This document shows positions 42,601 through 52,722 of a DNA stretch of 58,244 nt, piece by piece (the first letter of the stretch is position 1; each line of letters begins with the position of its first letter). The stretch is taken from the NCBI RefSeq assembly GCF_900089955.1, contig NZ_FLQX01000143.1, positions 1 through 58,244 on the forward strand, written 5' to 3'. A program made the translations under genes and the position numbers. The notes beneath the pieces were generated by a model that was given only the letters and a program-made list of their open reading frames with translations, searched no databases and was not told where the DNA came from. Origin of the DNA: Candidatus Accumulibacter aalborgensis (GTDB taxonomy: Bacteria > Pseudomonadota > Gammaproteobacteria > Burkholderiales > Rhodocyclaceae).

Positions 42601-45600
42601 GCGCTGGTTGCCAGTGACGCGCCGGCAAGCAGCGCGTCGAGTGATTCGAGGGTGCTTCTCGGCGGGCGATGGTGATGGACGCCGCAGACGATCGCTCTGC
42701 CGTCTGCGGCCACTTCATGCCAGTCGGGGCGGACGCCGCGGACAAACAGATAATGCGCGCCGCCGAAGTGGCGCTCGTAATCGTAGCCGGCGACCCGACG
42801 GCGCAGGTAACGGTGCAGCGCGACGCAGTAGATCAGGGATTGCAGGTGGTAGCCATGTGCGCTCATGGCCATCGCCAATCGCTGCTGGCCGTAGTCGGTG
42901 GCCGCGTATCCGAGGTGATTCGATTTCCAGTCAAGGACATAGTAGCGATTTGCGTGGCAGAATGCCAGATCGATGAACCCCTTGAGGTAGCCGGCCAGCG
43001 GCGGGAAGCCCAGCCGCGGCAGCGCGTAACCGTGCGCTTTCAGCCAGCCGTTGAGCGCCTGTGCCGTGATCCCGGCGGTTGGCAGATTGAACTCGAGTTC
43101 AATCAGGCGTTGCCGCGGCAACAGCGACGAAAGGACGATTCCGCCGGGCAGCGGCGTCGCCAGCACATCGTCGAGCAGGCGCCGCAGCATACGCGCGAGA
43201 CGGCTGGCCGACGCGCTGGCCGGTTGACCGGGCAGTAGCTGCGGATAGGAGGCCAGCGCCGCGTCGATGGCCTCCGGCCACCGGCGTGGGTCGGCAAAGT
43301 CGACGCGCTCGAAGAGCGCATGCACGCAATCTCCGGCTGCCGGGCCGCGCGGAAAGAGCAGGATGTCGTCGGGGAGTATCCCATTTGCTGCGCTGTCGGC
43401 AGCCGTCTGAACTGTGGCCTGGCTGCCGCCGACTGCCGGCATTGCCAGCGCCGCGCGGCCGTCGTGGTCGCTGGCCGAGACTTCGCTTTCGGCGCCGTGC
43501 TGCAGACTGCTGAAGCTGCCGATCCGCCAGGCGGCAGGGATCCTTGCCGGTGGCGGCAGTGCGCTGAGACTCTCCGGCGCCAGTCGGGCGGTGGTGAGCG
43601 TGATCGCTGCTTTTCCGGGCAGGTCGGTGAGCGACAGTTGCGGGCTGGCGGCTGTCGCCAGTGATCGCCAGTCGGCCTCGATCTGGCTGGCCGGAAGCTT
43701 GTGGCTCAGCCATTCGGCGTAACTCAGATCCCTGCCGGAGACCAGCCAGTTGAGCAGGCTGTGGTTGCCCTGCGTAGCCGAGCGCTTGCCGAAGGCCGCC
43801 GTTGCATAGCAGCCGGCGACCAGGTAGCAGCGCTGCGCGGCGCGCGTCAGAGCAACGTACACCAGGCGCATGAACTCGGCGTCCTTCTCCTCTCGCCGTC
43901 GCCTCTTGATCTCGTCTGCGGCCGCCGCATCCCCCTCAAGCCGGAAGTCGATCACCGGTTGTCCGTCATCGTCGTGGTACTCCCTGCCTTCCGCCTCGGC
44001 AAAACGCGATGGCTGCCCATCCCACAGGAAGGGGCAGAAAACGATGCCGTATTCGAGCCCCTTGGATTTGTGGATCGTCACGATCTGGACCAGGTTCCGG
44101 TCCGACTCGAGGCGCAACTGGGCGACCTCGTCGGTGCCGTCGTCGCGCCGTTGGCTGTTCAGCCAGCGGAGCAGCGCATTCGGCGCCGGGTGGTCAGCGC
44201 CGACATGTTGCAGCAGTTCGCCGAGGTGCAGCAGGTTGGTCAGCCGTCGCTCGCCGTCGCTGCGCGCCAGCAGACGAGATGTGACCGCTTCGCTGTCGAT
44301 CCAGGCGCGCAGCATGACGCCGAAACCACGCCGCTGCCAGATGTCGCGGTAGCCGCTGAAGCGCGCCATCGTGCGCAGCAACTGCGCTTCGTCTGCCGCC
44401 AGGGCAGCTACGGAGACCGCGTCGAAGCCCATCAGTTCGGTGGCCAGCGCGCTGTAGAGCAGGGGGGGGCGGTTCGGCTCGAGGATCGCCAGCAGCACCC
44501 GCTCGAGATCCTCGGCGTCCAGGGTGTGAAAAATGCTGTGCTGCGAAAGTTCGACACTGCCGACGCCGACCTGCAGCAGCGCGTCCCTGAGCAGACGCCC
44601 CTGAGCGTGGCTCTTGACCAGGATGGCCAGGTCACCAGGCGCCAACGGACGTTCGCCGAGCGTGATGCGGCCTGCCTGTGCAGCGCGTAGCAGGCGAGCC
44701 ACCTCGGTGGCGGTGGCGCGTAGCACTTGTTGAATGGCTTCGGCACGCAAGAGATACTGCCCCCCGTCGTCGGGTAGCCACCAGACGCGCAGCGCCGCCG
44801 GCGCCTGGTCACATTGGTCGCTATGGTCGGTGAGCAGCGGCCGCGGCTTGTCGCCGGCGCTAACCGGCTCGTAATTGAGTCCGGGCAGGATGAAACCCGC
44901 CGGATTGGCCTCGAAGAGTGCGTTGCAGGCGTCGATCAGCGGCACCGTCGAGCGCTGATTATGGCGCAAGGTGTACGGTGTGCCCGCTTGGCGTCGAGCG
45001 GCGAGGTAGGTGTGCAGGTCGGCGTTGCGAAAACTGTAGATCGCCTGCTTGGGATCGCCGACCAGGAACAGCGGCGCTGCCGGCCGGTCGCCGCAGGCGC
45101 CGTAGATGCGCTGGAAAATCGCATATTGCAGCGGATCGGTATCCTGGAATTCGTCGATCAAGGCCACCGGATAACGATCAAGCAGAGAGTCGGCGAGCCA
45201 GGGCGTGTCGCCTGAAGCCAGCGCCGCATCGACGTTGTAGAGCATGTCGTTGAAGGACAGCACGCGCTGACGTCGCTTTTGCTGGCGCAAGGCGGTACCG
45301 GCTTCGTCGAACATCCGGCGCAGGAGGCGCAGGCGGGCGAGGTGCAGCGCCTGCGTCAGCGAAGCGTGCCGCGCCAGCAGATTGTCAGCGGCGGCGAAAA
45401 AGGGATGCGCGGGAGGCGTCTGGTTTTTCTTTTTCCTGGCGGTGATGAAGTCCGCTGTGAAGAGACGCGCCTTGCTCTCTTCCGGGTCGGGAGCGTGGGA
45501 CATGCCGCGGGTGAACCACTCGGTCCACGTGCGGGCGGCGGTGCGCACGCTGTCTTCCTTGTACGAACCGGCATTGAGCGCGGCGAGCCCGACCAGCAGC

Positions 45601-46358
45601 GCGCCGGTCGGCCCGGCGCCATCGCCTCCCCACAGTTGGCTGGCGCGCGCGAAGGCATCGGCCAGGCCAGGCGTATCGATCGCCCCTTCGCTCTCCAGTT
45701 CTTCCGGCCAGATGACGCGCGAGCGGGACTTGGCGAGTTGGCGGCCGAGCAGTCTGGCCCAGCTTTCCGGGCAATCCTGACGCTGTGCGAGGTAGTCGGC
45801 GAGAGCCGGTGAAATCTCCGTGCTGGCCACGTGGCGCCGCCAGAAGTCGCTGACCGCTTCAAGCCGCAGAGGCTGCTCGTCGGCCAGCAGTTCCAGGCTG
45901 AACGGCAGGCCGGCGGCAAACGGGGTGTCCACCAGCACCCGTTGGCAGAAGCCATGGATCGTGAACACGGCCGCTTCGTCGAAGGCATGCAGCGCCGCGT
46001 CGAGGCGCGCGAGCATCTGCTGGCGATCGACGTCGGCATTGCTGGCTACTGCGGCGACCAGCCCGGCGACGAAACGGTCGTCGGCGATCGTTCCGTGGCG
46101 CAGATAAGCGAGGACGTCGACCATTCGGCCGCGGATGCGCGCGCGCAGTTCGGCGGTGGCCGCATTGGTGAACGTGACGACCAGGATCTGCCGCACATTG
46201 AGCTTCTTTTCGAGCAGCAGGCGGAGGTACAGTCCGCAGATGTTCCACGTCTTGCCGGTGCCCGCGGAAGCCTCGATCAGGCGCATGCCGTCGAGCGGGC
46301 AGGCGAAGACATCGAGGTCGATCGCCCCGGAGCCAGTCGGTGTGAATGGCAAGCTCAT
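42597..46358 (-). CDS. recB: Exodeoxyribonuclease V subunit beta (RecB helicase-nuclease)
   Basis: 1253 residues. The UvrD-type helicase has P-loop ASAGTGKT (30-37), VVTFTNAATAELRARI, YPVALIDEFQDTDPLQY and VQIVTIHKSKGLEYGIVF. The nuclease domain at the C-terminus holds GFIDLAF and LDWKSN with catalytic Asp1143 and Lys1145. This is the 3'-5' motor and the only nuclease site of RecBCD. Start ATG at 46358 lies in the recC stop (ATGA), so longer in-frame readings upstream are not needed. Slightly longer than E. coli RecB. Confidence 0.95.
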   Translation of the reverse strand: MSLPFTPTGSGAIDLDVFACPLDGMRLIEASAGTGKTWNICGLYLRLLLEKKLNVRQILVVTFTNAATAELRARIRGRMVDVLAYLRHGTIADDRFVAGLVAAVASNADVDRQQMLARLDAALHAFDEAAVFTIHGFCQRVLVDTPFAAGLPFSLELLADEQPLRLEAVSDFWRRHVASTEISPALADYLAQRQDCPESWARLLGRQLAKSRSRVIWPEELESEGAIDTPGLADAFARASQLWGGDGAGPTGALLVGLAALNAGSYKEDSVRTAARTWTEWFTRGMSHAPDPEESKARLFTADFITARKKKNQTPPAHPFFAAADNLLARHASLTQALHLARLRLLRRMFDEAGTALRQQKRRQRVLSFNDMLYNVDAALASGDTPWLADSLLDRYPVALIDEFQDTDPLQYAIFQRIYGACGDRPAAPLFLVGDPKQAIYSFRNADLHTYLAARRQAGTPYTLRHNQRSTVPLIDACNALFEANPAGFILPGLNYEPVSAGDKPRPLLTDHSDQCDQAPAALRVWWLPDDGGQYLLRAEAIQQVLRATATEVARLLRAAQAGRITLGERPLAPGDLAILVKSHAQGRLLRDALLQVGVGSVELSQHSIFHTLDAEDLERVLLAILEPNRPPLLYSALATELMGFDAVSVAALAADEAQLLRTMARFSGYRDIWQRRGFGVMLRAWIDSEAVTSRLLARSDGERRLTNLLHLGELLQHVGADHPAPNALLRWLNSQRRDDGTDEVAQLRLESDRNLVQIVTIHKSKGLEYGIVFCPFLWDGQPSRFAEAEGREYHDDDGQPVIDFRLEGDAAAADEIKRRRREEKDAEFMRLVYVALTRAAQRCYLVAGCYATAAFGKRSATQGNHSLLNWLVSGRDLSYAEWLSHKLPASQIEADWRSLATAASPQLSLTDLPGKAAITLTTARLAPESLSALPPPARIPAAWRIGSFSSLQHGAESEVSASDHDGRAALAMPAVGGSQATVQTAADSAANGILPDDILLFPRGPAAGDCVHALFERVDFADPRRWPEAIDAALASYPQLLPGQPASASASRLARMLRRLLDDVLATPLPGGIVLSSLLPRQRLIELEFNLPTAGITAQALNGWLKAHGYALPRLGFPPLAGYLKGFIDLAFCHANRYYVLDWKSNHLGYAATDYGQQRLAMAMSAHGYHLQSLIYCVALHRYLRRRVAGYDYERHFGGAHYLFVRGVRPDWHEVAADGRAIVCGVHHHRPPRSTLESLDALLAGASLATSA

Positions 46359-49300
46359 CGGCGCGAATCGTCCAGATAGGCGAGCAGTGGGCCGAAGACG
46401 GTGCTCGCGCACTGTTCGAAGGCGGCATCGAGCGGGTCGCCGAGGCCTCTGAGAGCCAGCCGATACGCCGGATCGGCCTCCTCTCCCCAGGCCGCGTTGC
46501 GGCTGTTGCGCCAGCGCTTGCGAGCTGCGGTGAGGCTGTCCCCGCTGCTGACGTAGGCCCAGGCGCTTTTCGGAAAAAAGTGCAGCGGTGCCGACAGGCC
46601 ACGACGGTAGAGGTGCAGCAGTTCGCCTAGCCGCGCGCGGGCCGTTGCTGCCTCGCACGGTGTCAGATGGTAGCTGCCGTCGCGCGAGTGCCAGCAGGTT
46701 TGCCGCCTGACTCCCACAGGGGCCGCGGCACAGAGGAACAGGTGAGTGATCCAGCCGGCCAGATAGTCGGCAGGACGCACTTCGTCGTAGCGATAACGGA
46801 GCAGTCCTTCCGGGCGCAGATCGCCGAGCGCACCGGCGAGCTGCCAGTTTTCTCCGTCAAGCGGGTAGTCGAAAACCGCGTGCACGGCCGGCAGAGGCGT
46901 GGCTGCCAGTTGCGGCTGGAGTTCGGCGGCGAAGGCGCGCAGGCGTGCGACTTCTTCGCCGATCAATCGCTCGCCAAGCGGCCCGGGCGGGAACTCGTTG
47001 CCGGCCAGCGCGAGCGGCAGGACCTGGTCATCGTCGGCAGACGCCAGCAGCGCTGGCAGAACTCGCCGGGAGAGCGCTTGCCGCCCTGGATAGTCGGGCA
47101 GGAAAGGCTCCTCGTCCTGCAAATCCTCGTCGGCGACTGCCAGCGAGACGTTCAGACGCTTGGCCAGCAGCATTCGGCAGGGGTTGGCGAAGAACTGCAA
47201 CAACTGGTCCAGGCTCACCTGCCGCCATTCGTCCGGCGGCGGTGCCAGTGTGCTGGCGAAGAAGGGAAGCGTCGCTTCGCTGACCAGCTCATCGACGTCC
47301 TCATCGCTATCCTTCTCCTCGCGCTGCGAGGTATTGGTCAGCGGCGCCGCCGCCAGGCCTTGCTGCAGCGCCTGGCAGTACTCGGCGTTGAAGCTGCGCC
47401 GGCGGGGATCGCTGCCGACGAGGAAATACTCGGCGGAGAAGGCCTGTAAAGGATGCTCGACGGTCAGTCGTCGCCGTAGCGCAGCGATGCTTGCCGCGTC
47501 GGTCGGGTCATTCGCGCAGGCAGCGGCAGCGTAGTCGATCAACTCGGCGACCAGAACCGACGGCGGCAGAAGGCTGTTATCGCGGATGCTGCGGCCGCTA
47601 TAACTCAGGTAGAGGCGCTGCCGGGCAGCGAGGACGAGGTCGAGGAACAGGTTGCGCTCGTCGAGGCGACGCTGCCGGTCACCTGGCTGTGGCTGCAGCG
47701 CCATGAGGTCGAACTCGGCCGGCCGGTTGACGCTCGGGAAGGCGCCATCATTCATGCCGAGCAGGCATACGACGCGGTAAGGCAGGGCGCGCAGGCCGGT
47801 CAGCGAAGAAAAGATGAGCCCGCCGCCGGGAACGCCGCCTCGTCCCGGGTCGTCGAGTAGCGCGGTCAGCGCACTATGCACCACCGCCAGCGGTAGTGGC
47901 GCGCGGGCGCCGCCGCGCACCATGTTGGCATGGAGTTCGTTGATTGCTGCATGCATCACGCGCAGCTCGTCGACCAGGTCATCGTCGGCGCGCGTGAAAT
48001 GGCCGAGCGCGTCGCTCAGCGAGCGCTGCCAGGCGCTGGCGTCCCTGGGCTGCGACCAGTCGTCGCGCAGCTCTTCGAGGGCATCGACGAAACGCCAGAA
48101 GCGGCCGAGCGTGGCGGCGTCGCTGCCCTCTGGGCTGGCGGCGGCGATGCGTCCGGCGACGACCGTGTTGCGGGCCAGCGGGGAATCACCGAGCGCATAG
48201 GCGAGGAACAGGCGGTGCAGGCCATCGGCGAAGCTGTGCCGTTCGCTGGCCGGCAAGTTCAGGCGCCTGCGGCTCTCGGCGTCCAGCCCCCAGCGTATGC
48301 CGGCGTCACGAATCCAGCCGTGAATGAGATCCAGATCAGCGGCCTCCAGGTCGAACTTCGCCGCCACCGGGGGCTCTTGCAAGAGGTCGAAAACGGCGCT
48401 GGCAGCGAAGCGGCTGCTGCACAGCGAAAGCAGGGTGTCGAGCACGCGCGCCACCGGATTGACCCGGGTCGGCGGCAGGCCGGTGATCGTGTAGGGAATC
48501 CGGCGTTGCACCGGGGCGGTGCCAAACACTGCATCGATCAGCGGCGCTGCCGCTTTCAGGTCCGGCAGGACGACGACGATCTGCTCCGGCGCCGGCGGCT
48601 CGGCGCTGGCCAACTGGGCGAGCAACTGGTCGTGCAACACTTCCAGCTCGCGCGTCAGCGAATGGCAGACATGCACTTCGATGCTGCGGTCGTCGGCCGC
48701 CAGTTCGAAGCTGCCGGGTTCGAGTTCATGCAGATCAAGAATCGCGTTCTGTAATCTGGCCAGCAGGTGGTCGCCACTGGCCGGCAGGAACAGGCTGTCT
48801 TCCTCGACGATGCCCTCCTGTTCAGCGAAGAGCAACTCGATGTGCGCCTGGGACTGTTTTCCCCAGGCGGCGAGCAGCGCGTTGCCGACCTCGTGATGAC
48901 TGTCCTGGTCGCGCGCCGCGAGGTAACCCAGGCGCTTTTGGTCAACGATGTCGAACCAGTACTCGCGGCACGGATTGAGGGCATAGACCTGGATGTCGAT
49001 CCAGCGCGACAACTGGCGCAGGATGTCGAGGTAGAGCGGTGGCATCGCGGTCAGGCAGAAGACGCTGGCGCTGGCGGGAAGGCACTCCCGTGCCGCTGCC
49101 TCGCTGCCCTGGCTCTCGATGGTCTGGAAAAAGGTTACCGCCGGATGCTGCCGCGCGGTGCCCAGTTCGCTGGTGATGCGCCGCCAGAGAGCGGCCTGCC
49201 AGAGCTCGTCTTCAGCTCGTCCGGCGTCGATTCCCGGGATGTGGGCGCGTTTCCCCTCTGACCACGCCGCCAGCCATTGCGGGCGGTAGGTGATGTAGTG

Positions 49301-49711
49301 TTCGATCAACTGCGCGCAGCGCTGCGCCAGATCCAGGCGCATGACCGGGTCGGTGTCGCGTAGGTAGCGCGCGAGACGCGGGTAGGAGTCCGTGAACGAG
49401 CTATCGGCCAGGATTTCGAAAACCCGCCAGGCCAGCAGCGCCGGTGCAAAAGGCGACACCTCCTGGATGGCGACCAGTTCGCCGATGCGAGTCCACAGCC
49501 ACTGGGCGAGATAGGAAAAATCAATGTTGGCGCAGATTCCATGACGGTCGGCGCAGGCGAGTTCGACGCGCCGCCTGATCGCCATGCTGGGCACGATCAC
49601 CTGCTGCGTGGCGAACGGCGACCGGCCAGGCGAGCAGACTTCGTCACTCAGGCGATCGAGCAGCGCTTCGAGCAAGAATTCGAAGCGGTTGGAGAAGGTG
49701 ATGCGAAACAT
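46355..49711 (-). CDS. recC: Exodeoxyribonuclease V subunit gamma (RecC)
   Basis: 1118 residues, close to E. coli RecC. It starts MFRITFSNRFEFLLEALLDR and carries the RecC marks QQVIVPSMAIRRRVELACA, ICANIDF and LPYRVVCLLGMNDGAFPS. It is the inactive-helicase subunit that splits the duplex and scans for Chi. No strong ribosome-binding site precedes the ATG at 49711. First gene of recC-recB-recD; divergent from hfq across 145 bases. Confidence 0.95.
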   Translation of the reverse strand: MFRITFSNRFEFLLEALLDRLSDEVCSPGRSPFATQQVIVPSMAIRRRVELACADRHGICANIDFSYLAQWLWTRIGELVAIQEVSPFAPALLAWRVFEILADSSFTDSYPRLARYLRDTDPVMRLDLAQRCAQLIEHYITYRPQWLAAWSEGKRAHIPGIDAGRAEDELWQAALWRRITSELGTARQHPAVTFFQTIESQGSEAAARECLPASASVFCLTAMPPLYLDILRQLSRWIDIQVYALNPCREYWFDIVDQKRLGYLAARDQDSHHEVGNALLAAWGKQSQAHIELLFAEQEGIVEEDSLFLPASGDHLLARLQNAILDLHELEPGSFELAADDRSIEVHVCHSLTRELEVLHDQLLAQLASAEPPAPEQIVVVLPDLKAAAPLIDAVFGTAPVQRRIPYTITGLPPTRVNPVARVLDTLLSLCSSRFAASAVFDLLQEPPVAAKFDLEAADLDLIHGWIRDAGIRWGLDAESRRRLNLPASERHSFADGLHRLFLAYALGDSPLARNTVVAGRIAAASPEGSDAATLGRFWRFVDALEELRDDWSQPRDASAWQRSLSDALGHFTRADDDLVDELRVMHAAINELHANMVRGGARAPLPLAVVHSALTALLDDPGRGGVPGGGLIFSSLTGLRALPYRVVCLLGMNDGAFPSVNRPAEFDLMALQPQPGDRQRRLDERNLFLDLVLAARQRLYLSYSGRSIRDNSLLPPSVLVAELIDYAAAACANDPTDAASIAALRRRLTVEHPLQAFSAEYFLVGSDPRRRSFNAEYCQALQQGLAAAPLTNTSQREEKDSDEDVDELVSEATLPFFASTLAPPPDEWRQVSLDQLLQFFANPCRMLLAKRLNVSLAVADEDLQDEEPFLPDYPGRQALSRRVLPALLASADDDQVLPLALAGNEFPPGPLGERLIGEEVARLRAFAAELQPQLAATPLPAVHAVFDYPLDGENWQLAGALGDLRPEGLLRYRYDEVRPADYLAGWITHLFLCAAAPVGVRRQTCWHSRDGSYHLTPCEAATARARLGELLHLYRRGLSAPLHFFPKSAWAYVSSGDSLTAARKRWRNSRNAAWGEEADPAYRLALRGLGDPLDAAFEQCASTVFGPLLAYLDDSRR

Positions 49712-49856
49712 GGCCAGCGGGCGTGTCGGTGGGCAGGCGGCGATTATCGCACCGCCAGGCGCCACAACTGGTCTTTCGGCTGCTCGATATAGCAAACGAC
49801 GGCAAAATCAATTATGCTGAAAGCTCCAGAAGATAACCAAGGATGGAGTTTGGCGA

Positions 49857-50096
49857 ATGACTAACAAAGGGCAAGTTTTACAAGACCCCTTTCTCAACAC
49901 CCTGCGGCGTGAGCGCGTGCCGGTTTCGATCTACCTGGTGAACGGTATCAAGCTCCAGGGTCAGGTCGAATCCTTCGACCAGTACGTCGTTCTGCTCAAG
50001 AACACCGTCACCCAGATGGTCTACAAGCATGCCATTTCGACGGTCGTTCCCTCGCGCCCCATCACGATCCAGCAGGATGCCGACAGCGAGGCGTGA
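49857..50096 (+). CDS. hfq: RNA chaperone Hfq
   Basis: 79 residues. It begins [20 protein letters not shown], the Sm1 part has [20 protein letters not shown], and Sm2 ends in YKHAIST. It is a hexameric RNA chaperone for sRNA-mRNA pairing. GGAG lies eight bases before the ATG. A TATGCT at 49813-49818 may be the -10 of its promoter; the -35 is poor. The C-terminal tail is short, as in other betaproteobacteria. Confidence 0.97.
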   Translation: MTNKGQVLQDPFLNTLRRERVPVSIYLVNGIKLQGQVESFDQYVVLLKNTVTQMVYKHAISTVVPSRPITIQQDADSEA

Positions 50097-50102
50097 TGAA
50101 CA

Positions 50103-50118
50103 CCACCATTCTTGGTGG
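50103..50118 (+). terminator. Weak hairpin after hfq
   Basis: CCACC-ATTCTT-GGTGG, six bases after the hfq stop, with no T run. It may reduce read-through into hflX or mark an RNA processing site in the 158-base gap. Confidence 0.25.
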
Positions 50119-50254
50119 CGTCTTGTCCACCTTCAGCGTTTTGCCTGCCCTTCCTCCGACTGCTTCGCGGCTTTGACGGCGAGTCGCGACAAGTTCGCTC
50201 TCCTGCCAGGCTCCGACTGCTCCCGCCCGTATCACTTACTCTCTGGTGACGTGC

Positions 50255-51427
50255 ATGCATGAGCGTCCATCAGGCGAGGAACGTGCCGTCATTGTCCAGC
50301 TCGACTTCGGTCGTGACGACCTCGACGAGCAGCTCGCAGAGGTTCGTCTGCTGGCCCGGTCGGCCGGTGCGTCGGTCTGTGCCGTAGTGCACGGTCGTCG
50401 CCACAGCCCGGATGCGGCGACCTATGCCGGCAAAGGCAAAGTGCTTGAAGTGGCAGCCGAGGTTGCCGCACACACGGCCGATCTGGTGATCTTCAACCAC
50501 GAACTGAGTGCGGGGCAGGAGCGCAATCTGGAGCGCGCGCTCGCCTGTCGCGTCATCGACCGGACCAGTCTGATCCTCGACATCTTTGCCCAGCGGGCAC
50601 AGAGCGCCGAGGGCAAGCTGCAGGTCGAACTCGCTCAGCTCGAGCACCTCGCCACTCGCCTGGTGCGTGGCTGGACCCACCTGGAAAGACAGAAGGGAGG
50701 AATCGGTCTGCGTGGTCCGGGCGAGACGCAGCTCGAAACCGACCGTCGCCTGCTCGGCATTCGGGTCCGGCTGCTCAAGGAGAGGCTGGCCAGGCTGGAG
50801 CGCCAGCGCGGCGTGCAGCGCAAGGCACGGGGACGCGGCGAATTGCTCAATGTTTCGCTGGTCGGTTATACCAATGCTGGTAAGTCGACGCTGTTCAATG
50901 CGCTCACTCATGCCGGCGTTTTTACGGCCGACCGCTTGTTCGCCACGCTCGATACGACGACGCGCAAGCTGTGGCTGTCCGAGGCGGGCCATATCGTGCT
51001 GTCCGATACCGTCGGCTTCATCCGCGACCTGCCACACTCCTTGGTCGCCGCTTTCCACGCCACGCTTGAAGCAACCGCCGAAGCCGACCTGCTGCTGCAC
51101 GTGGTCGATTCGGCAAGCGCGGCGCGCGACGACCAGATTGCCGACGTGAACAAGGTTCTGGCTGAAATTGGCGCCGCCGACGTGCCGCAGATGATGGTCC
51201 TCAACAAGCTCGACATCAGCGGGCTGCCGCCAGCGGTCGAGCGGGACGAGTATGGTAGAATCCGCCGCGTTCGCGTCAGCGCCAGATGCGGTGATGGACT
51301 GCCGCTGCTGCGCGAAGCGCTGGCCGAAATGGCTTTGGCGAAGACACTGAAGGTGCGTGAACAGGCGTCGAACGCTGCTGCTGCGCAGGATATCGAACTG
51401 AATTTTGGTCCGGATGGCTCGCCATGA
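50255..51427 (+). CDS. hflX: Ribosome-associated GTPase HflX
   Basis: 390 residues from the ATG at 50255 (GGTGA five bases before; a GTG at 50246 is possible). The HflX N-domain has YAGKGKVLEV and FNHELSAGQERNLE. The glycine-rich linker is GGIGLRGPGETQLETDRR, and the G domain has GYTNAGKS (204-211), DTVGFIRDLPH and NKLD. It splits stalled or stressed 70S ribosomes. Placement between hfq and hflK is the conserved proteobacterial order. Confidence 0.95.
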   Translation: MHERPSGEERAVIVQLDFGRDDLDEQLAEVRLLARSAGASVCAVVHGRRHSPDAATYAGKGKVLEVAAEVAAHTADLVIFNHELSAGQERNLERALACRVIDRTSLILDIFAQRAQSAEGKLQVELAQLEHLATRLVRGWTHLERQKGGIGLRGPGETQLETDRRLLGIRVRLLKERLARLERQRGVQRKARGRGELLNVSLVGYTNAGKSTLFNALTHAGVFTADRLFATLDTTTRKLWLSEAGHIVLSDTVGFIRDLPHSLVAAFHATLEATAEADLLLHVVDSASAARDDQIADVNKVLAEIGAADVPQMMVLNKLDISGLPPAVERDEYGRIRRVRVSARCGDGLPLLREALAEMALAKTLKVREQASNAAAAQDIELNFGPDGSP

Positions 51428-51447
51428 TTTCAAGCTTTGGAATGCTT

Positions 51448-52722
51448 ATGTCGCTCAATGATCCACAATGGGGCAATCGCGGCAACGACGGTGGTGGCAA
51501 ACGCCCCAATCAGGGCCCCCCTGACCTCGAACAGTTGTGGCGCGACCTCAATCGCCGGCTGTCCAGCATCTTCGACCGCAAACGTCCTGGTCGCGGTGGC
51601 AGCGGCGATGGCGATGGCGGTGGCGACGGTCCACCCATCCAGTTCAACTCGAAGTTCCTCGGCGGCGGGATCGGACTGTTGCTCGCCCTGGTGGTCGTGG
51701 TCTGGCTGGCGAGCGGCTTCTACATCGTCGACGCGTCGCAAGTCGGGCTGGTGCTGCAATTCGGCCGCTACAAGGAGTCCACGGATCCCGGTCTGCGCTG
51801 GCGACTGCCGTATCCCATCCAGTCGCATGAACTGGTCAATGTCTCCGGCGTGCGGACCCTGGAGATCGGCTATCGCGGCAGTGAAAAGAACAAGGTTCTC
51901 AAGGAGGCGCTGATGCTTACCGATGATGAGAACATCATCAACATTCAGTTTGCCGTGCAGTACATTCTCAAGGACCCTGTTGACTACGTGTTTGCCAACC
52001 GGCATCCGGACGATACCGTGATGCAGGTGGCCGAGACGGCCATTCGCGAGGTAGTCGGCAAGAACAAAATGGACTTCGTTCTTTACGAGGGGCGGGATAC
52101 CGTCGCCGCCAATGCCTCGAAGCTGATGCAAGACATCCTCGATCGTTACAAGACCGGAATTCTGATTTCCAAGGTCACCATGCAGAATGCGCAGCCGCCG
52201 GAGCAGGTGCAGGCCGCTTTCGATGATGCGGTCAAGGCCTCGCAGGATCGCGAGCGGCAGAAGAACGAGGGTCAGGCCTACGCCAACGACGTCGTCCCGA
52301 AGGCGCGTGGTACGGCCGCGCGGCTGATCGAGGAGTCCGAGGGCTACAAGAAGCGAGTCATTGCCACTGCCGAGGGTGACGCCAGCCGCTTCAAACAGAT
52401 TCTCACCGAATACGCCAAGGCGCCGGAAGTGACCCGCAGCCGGATGTACCTCGATACCATGCAGCAGGTTTACTCGAATACCAGCAAGGTCCTGATCGAT
52501 ACCAAGGGGCAGAGCAATCTGCTCTACCTGCCGCTCGACAAGCTGATGCAGGCCGCTGGAGCAGCAACTGCTGCGCCGGCTGCTGCTGGCGGCATCGCCG
52601 AGGTGCCGGCAGCAGCCCGATCGACGCCGGCGCTGTCCAACGAGGTGCCGCCACAGGTGGTCGAGAAGAACGAAGCGCGTTCGCGTGAGACCTTGCGCCA
52701 GCGCGATCGGGAGGCTCGCTGA
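51448..52722 (+). CDS. hflK: FtsH protease modulator HflK
   Basis: 424 residues from the ATG at 51448 (MSLNDPQWGNRG, the start seen in relatives); an ATG at 51424 overlaps the hflX stop and is the alternative. A Gly/Asp-rich N-terminus is followed by one membrane helix (about 73-92) and the SPFH/band 7 domain (GFYIVDASQVGLVLQFGRY), then a helical region and an Ala-rich tail. With HflC it forms the large periplasm-facing cage around FtsH. The stop overlaps hflC by one base. Confidence 0.95.
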   Translation: MSLNDPQWGNRGNDGGGKRPNQGPPDLEQLWRDLNRRLSSIFDRKRPGRGGSGDGDGGGDGPPIQFNSKFLGGGIGLLLALVVVVWLASGFYIVDASQVGLVLQFGRYKESTDPGLRWRLPYPIQSHELVNVSGVRTLEIGYRGSEKNKVLKEALMLTDDENIINIQFAVQYILKDPVDYVFANRHPDDTVMQVAETAIREVVGKNKMDFVLYEGRDTVAANASKLMQDILDRYKTGILISKVTMQNAQPPEQVQAAFDDAVKASQDRERQKNEGQAYANDVVPKARGTAARLIEESEGYKKRVIATAEGDASRFKQILTEYAKAPEVTRSRMYLDTMQQVYSNTSKVLIDTKGQSNLLYLPLDKLMQAAGAATAAPAAAGGIAEVPAAARSTPALSNEVPPQVVEKNEARSRETLRQRDREAR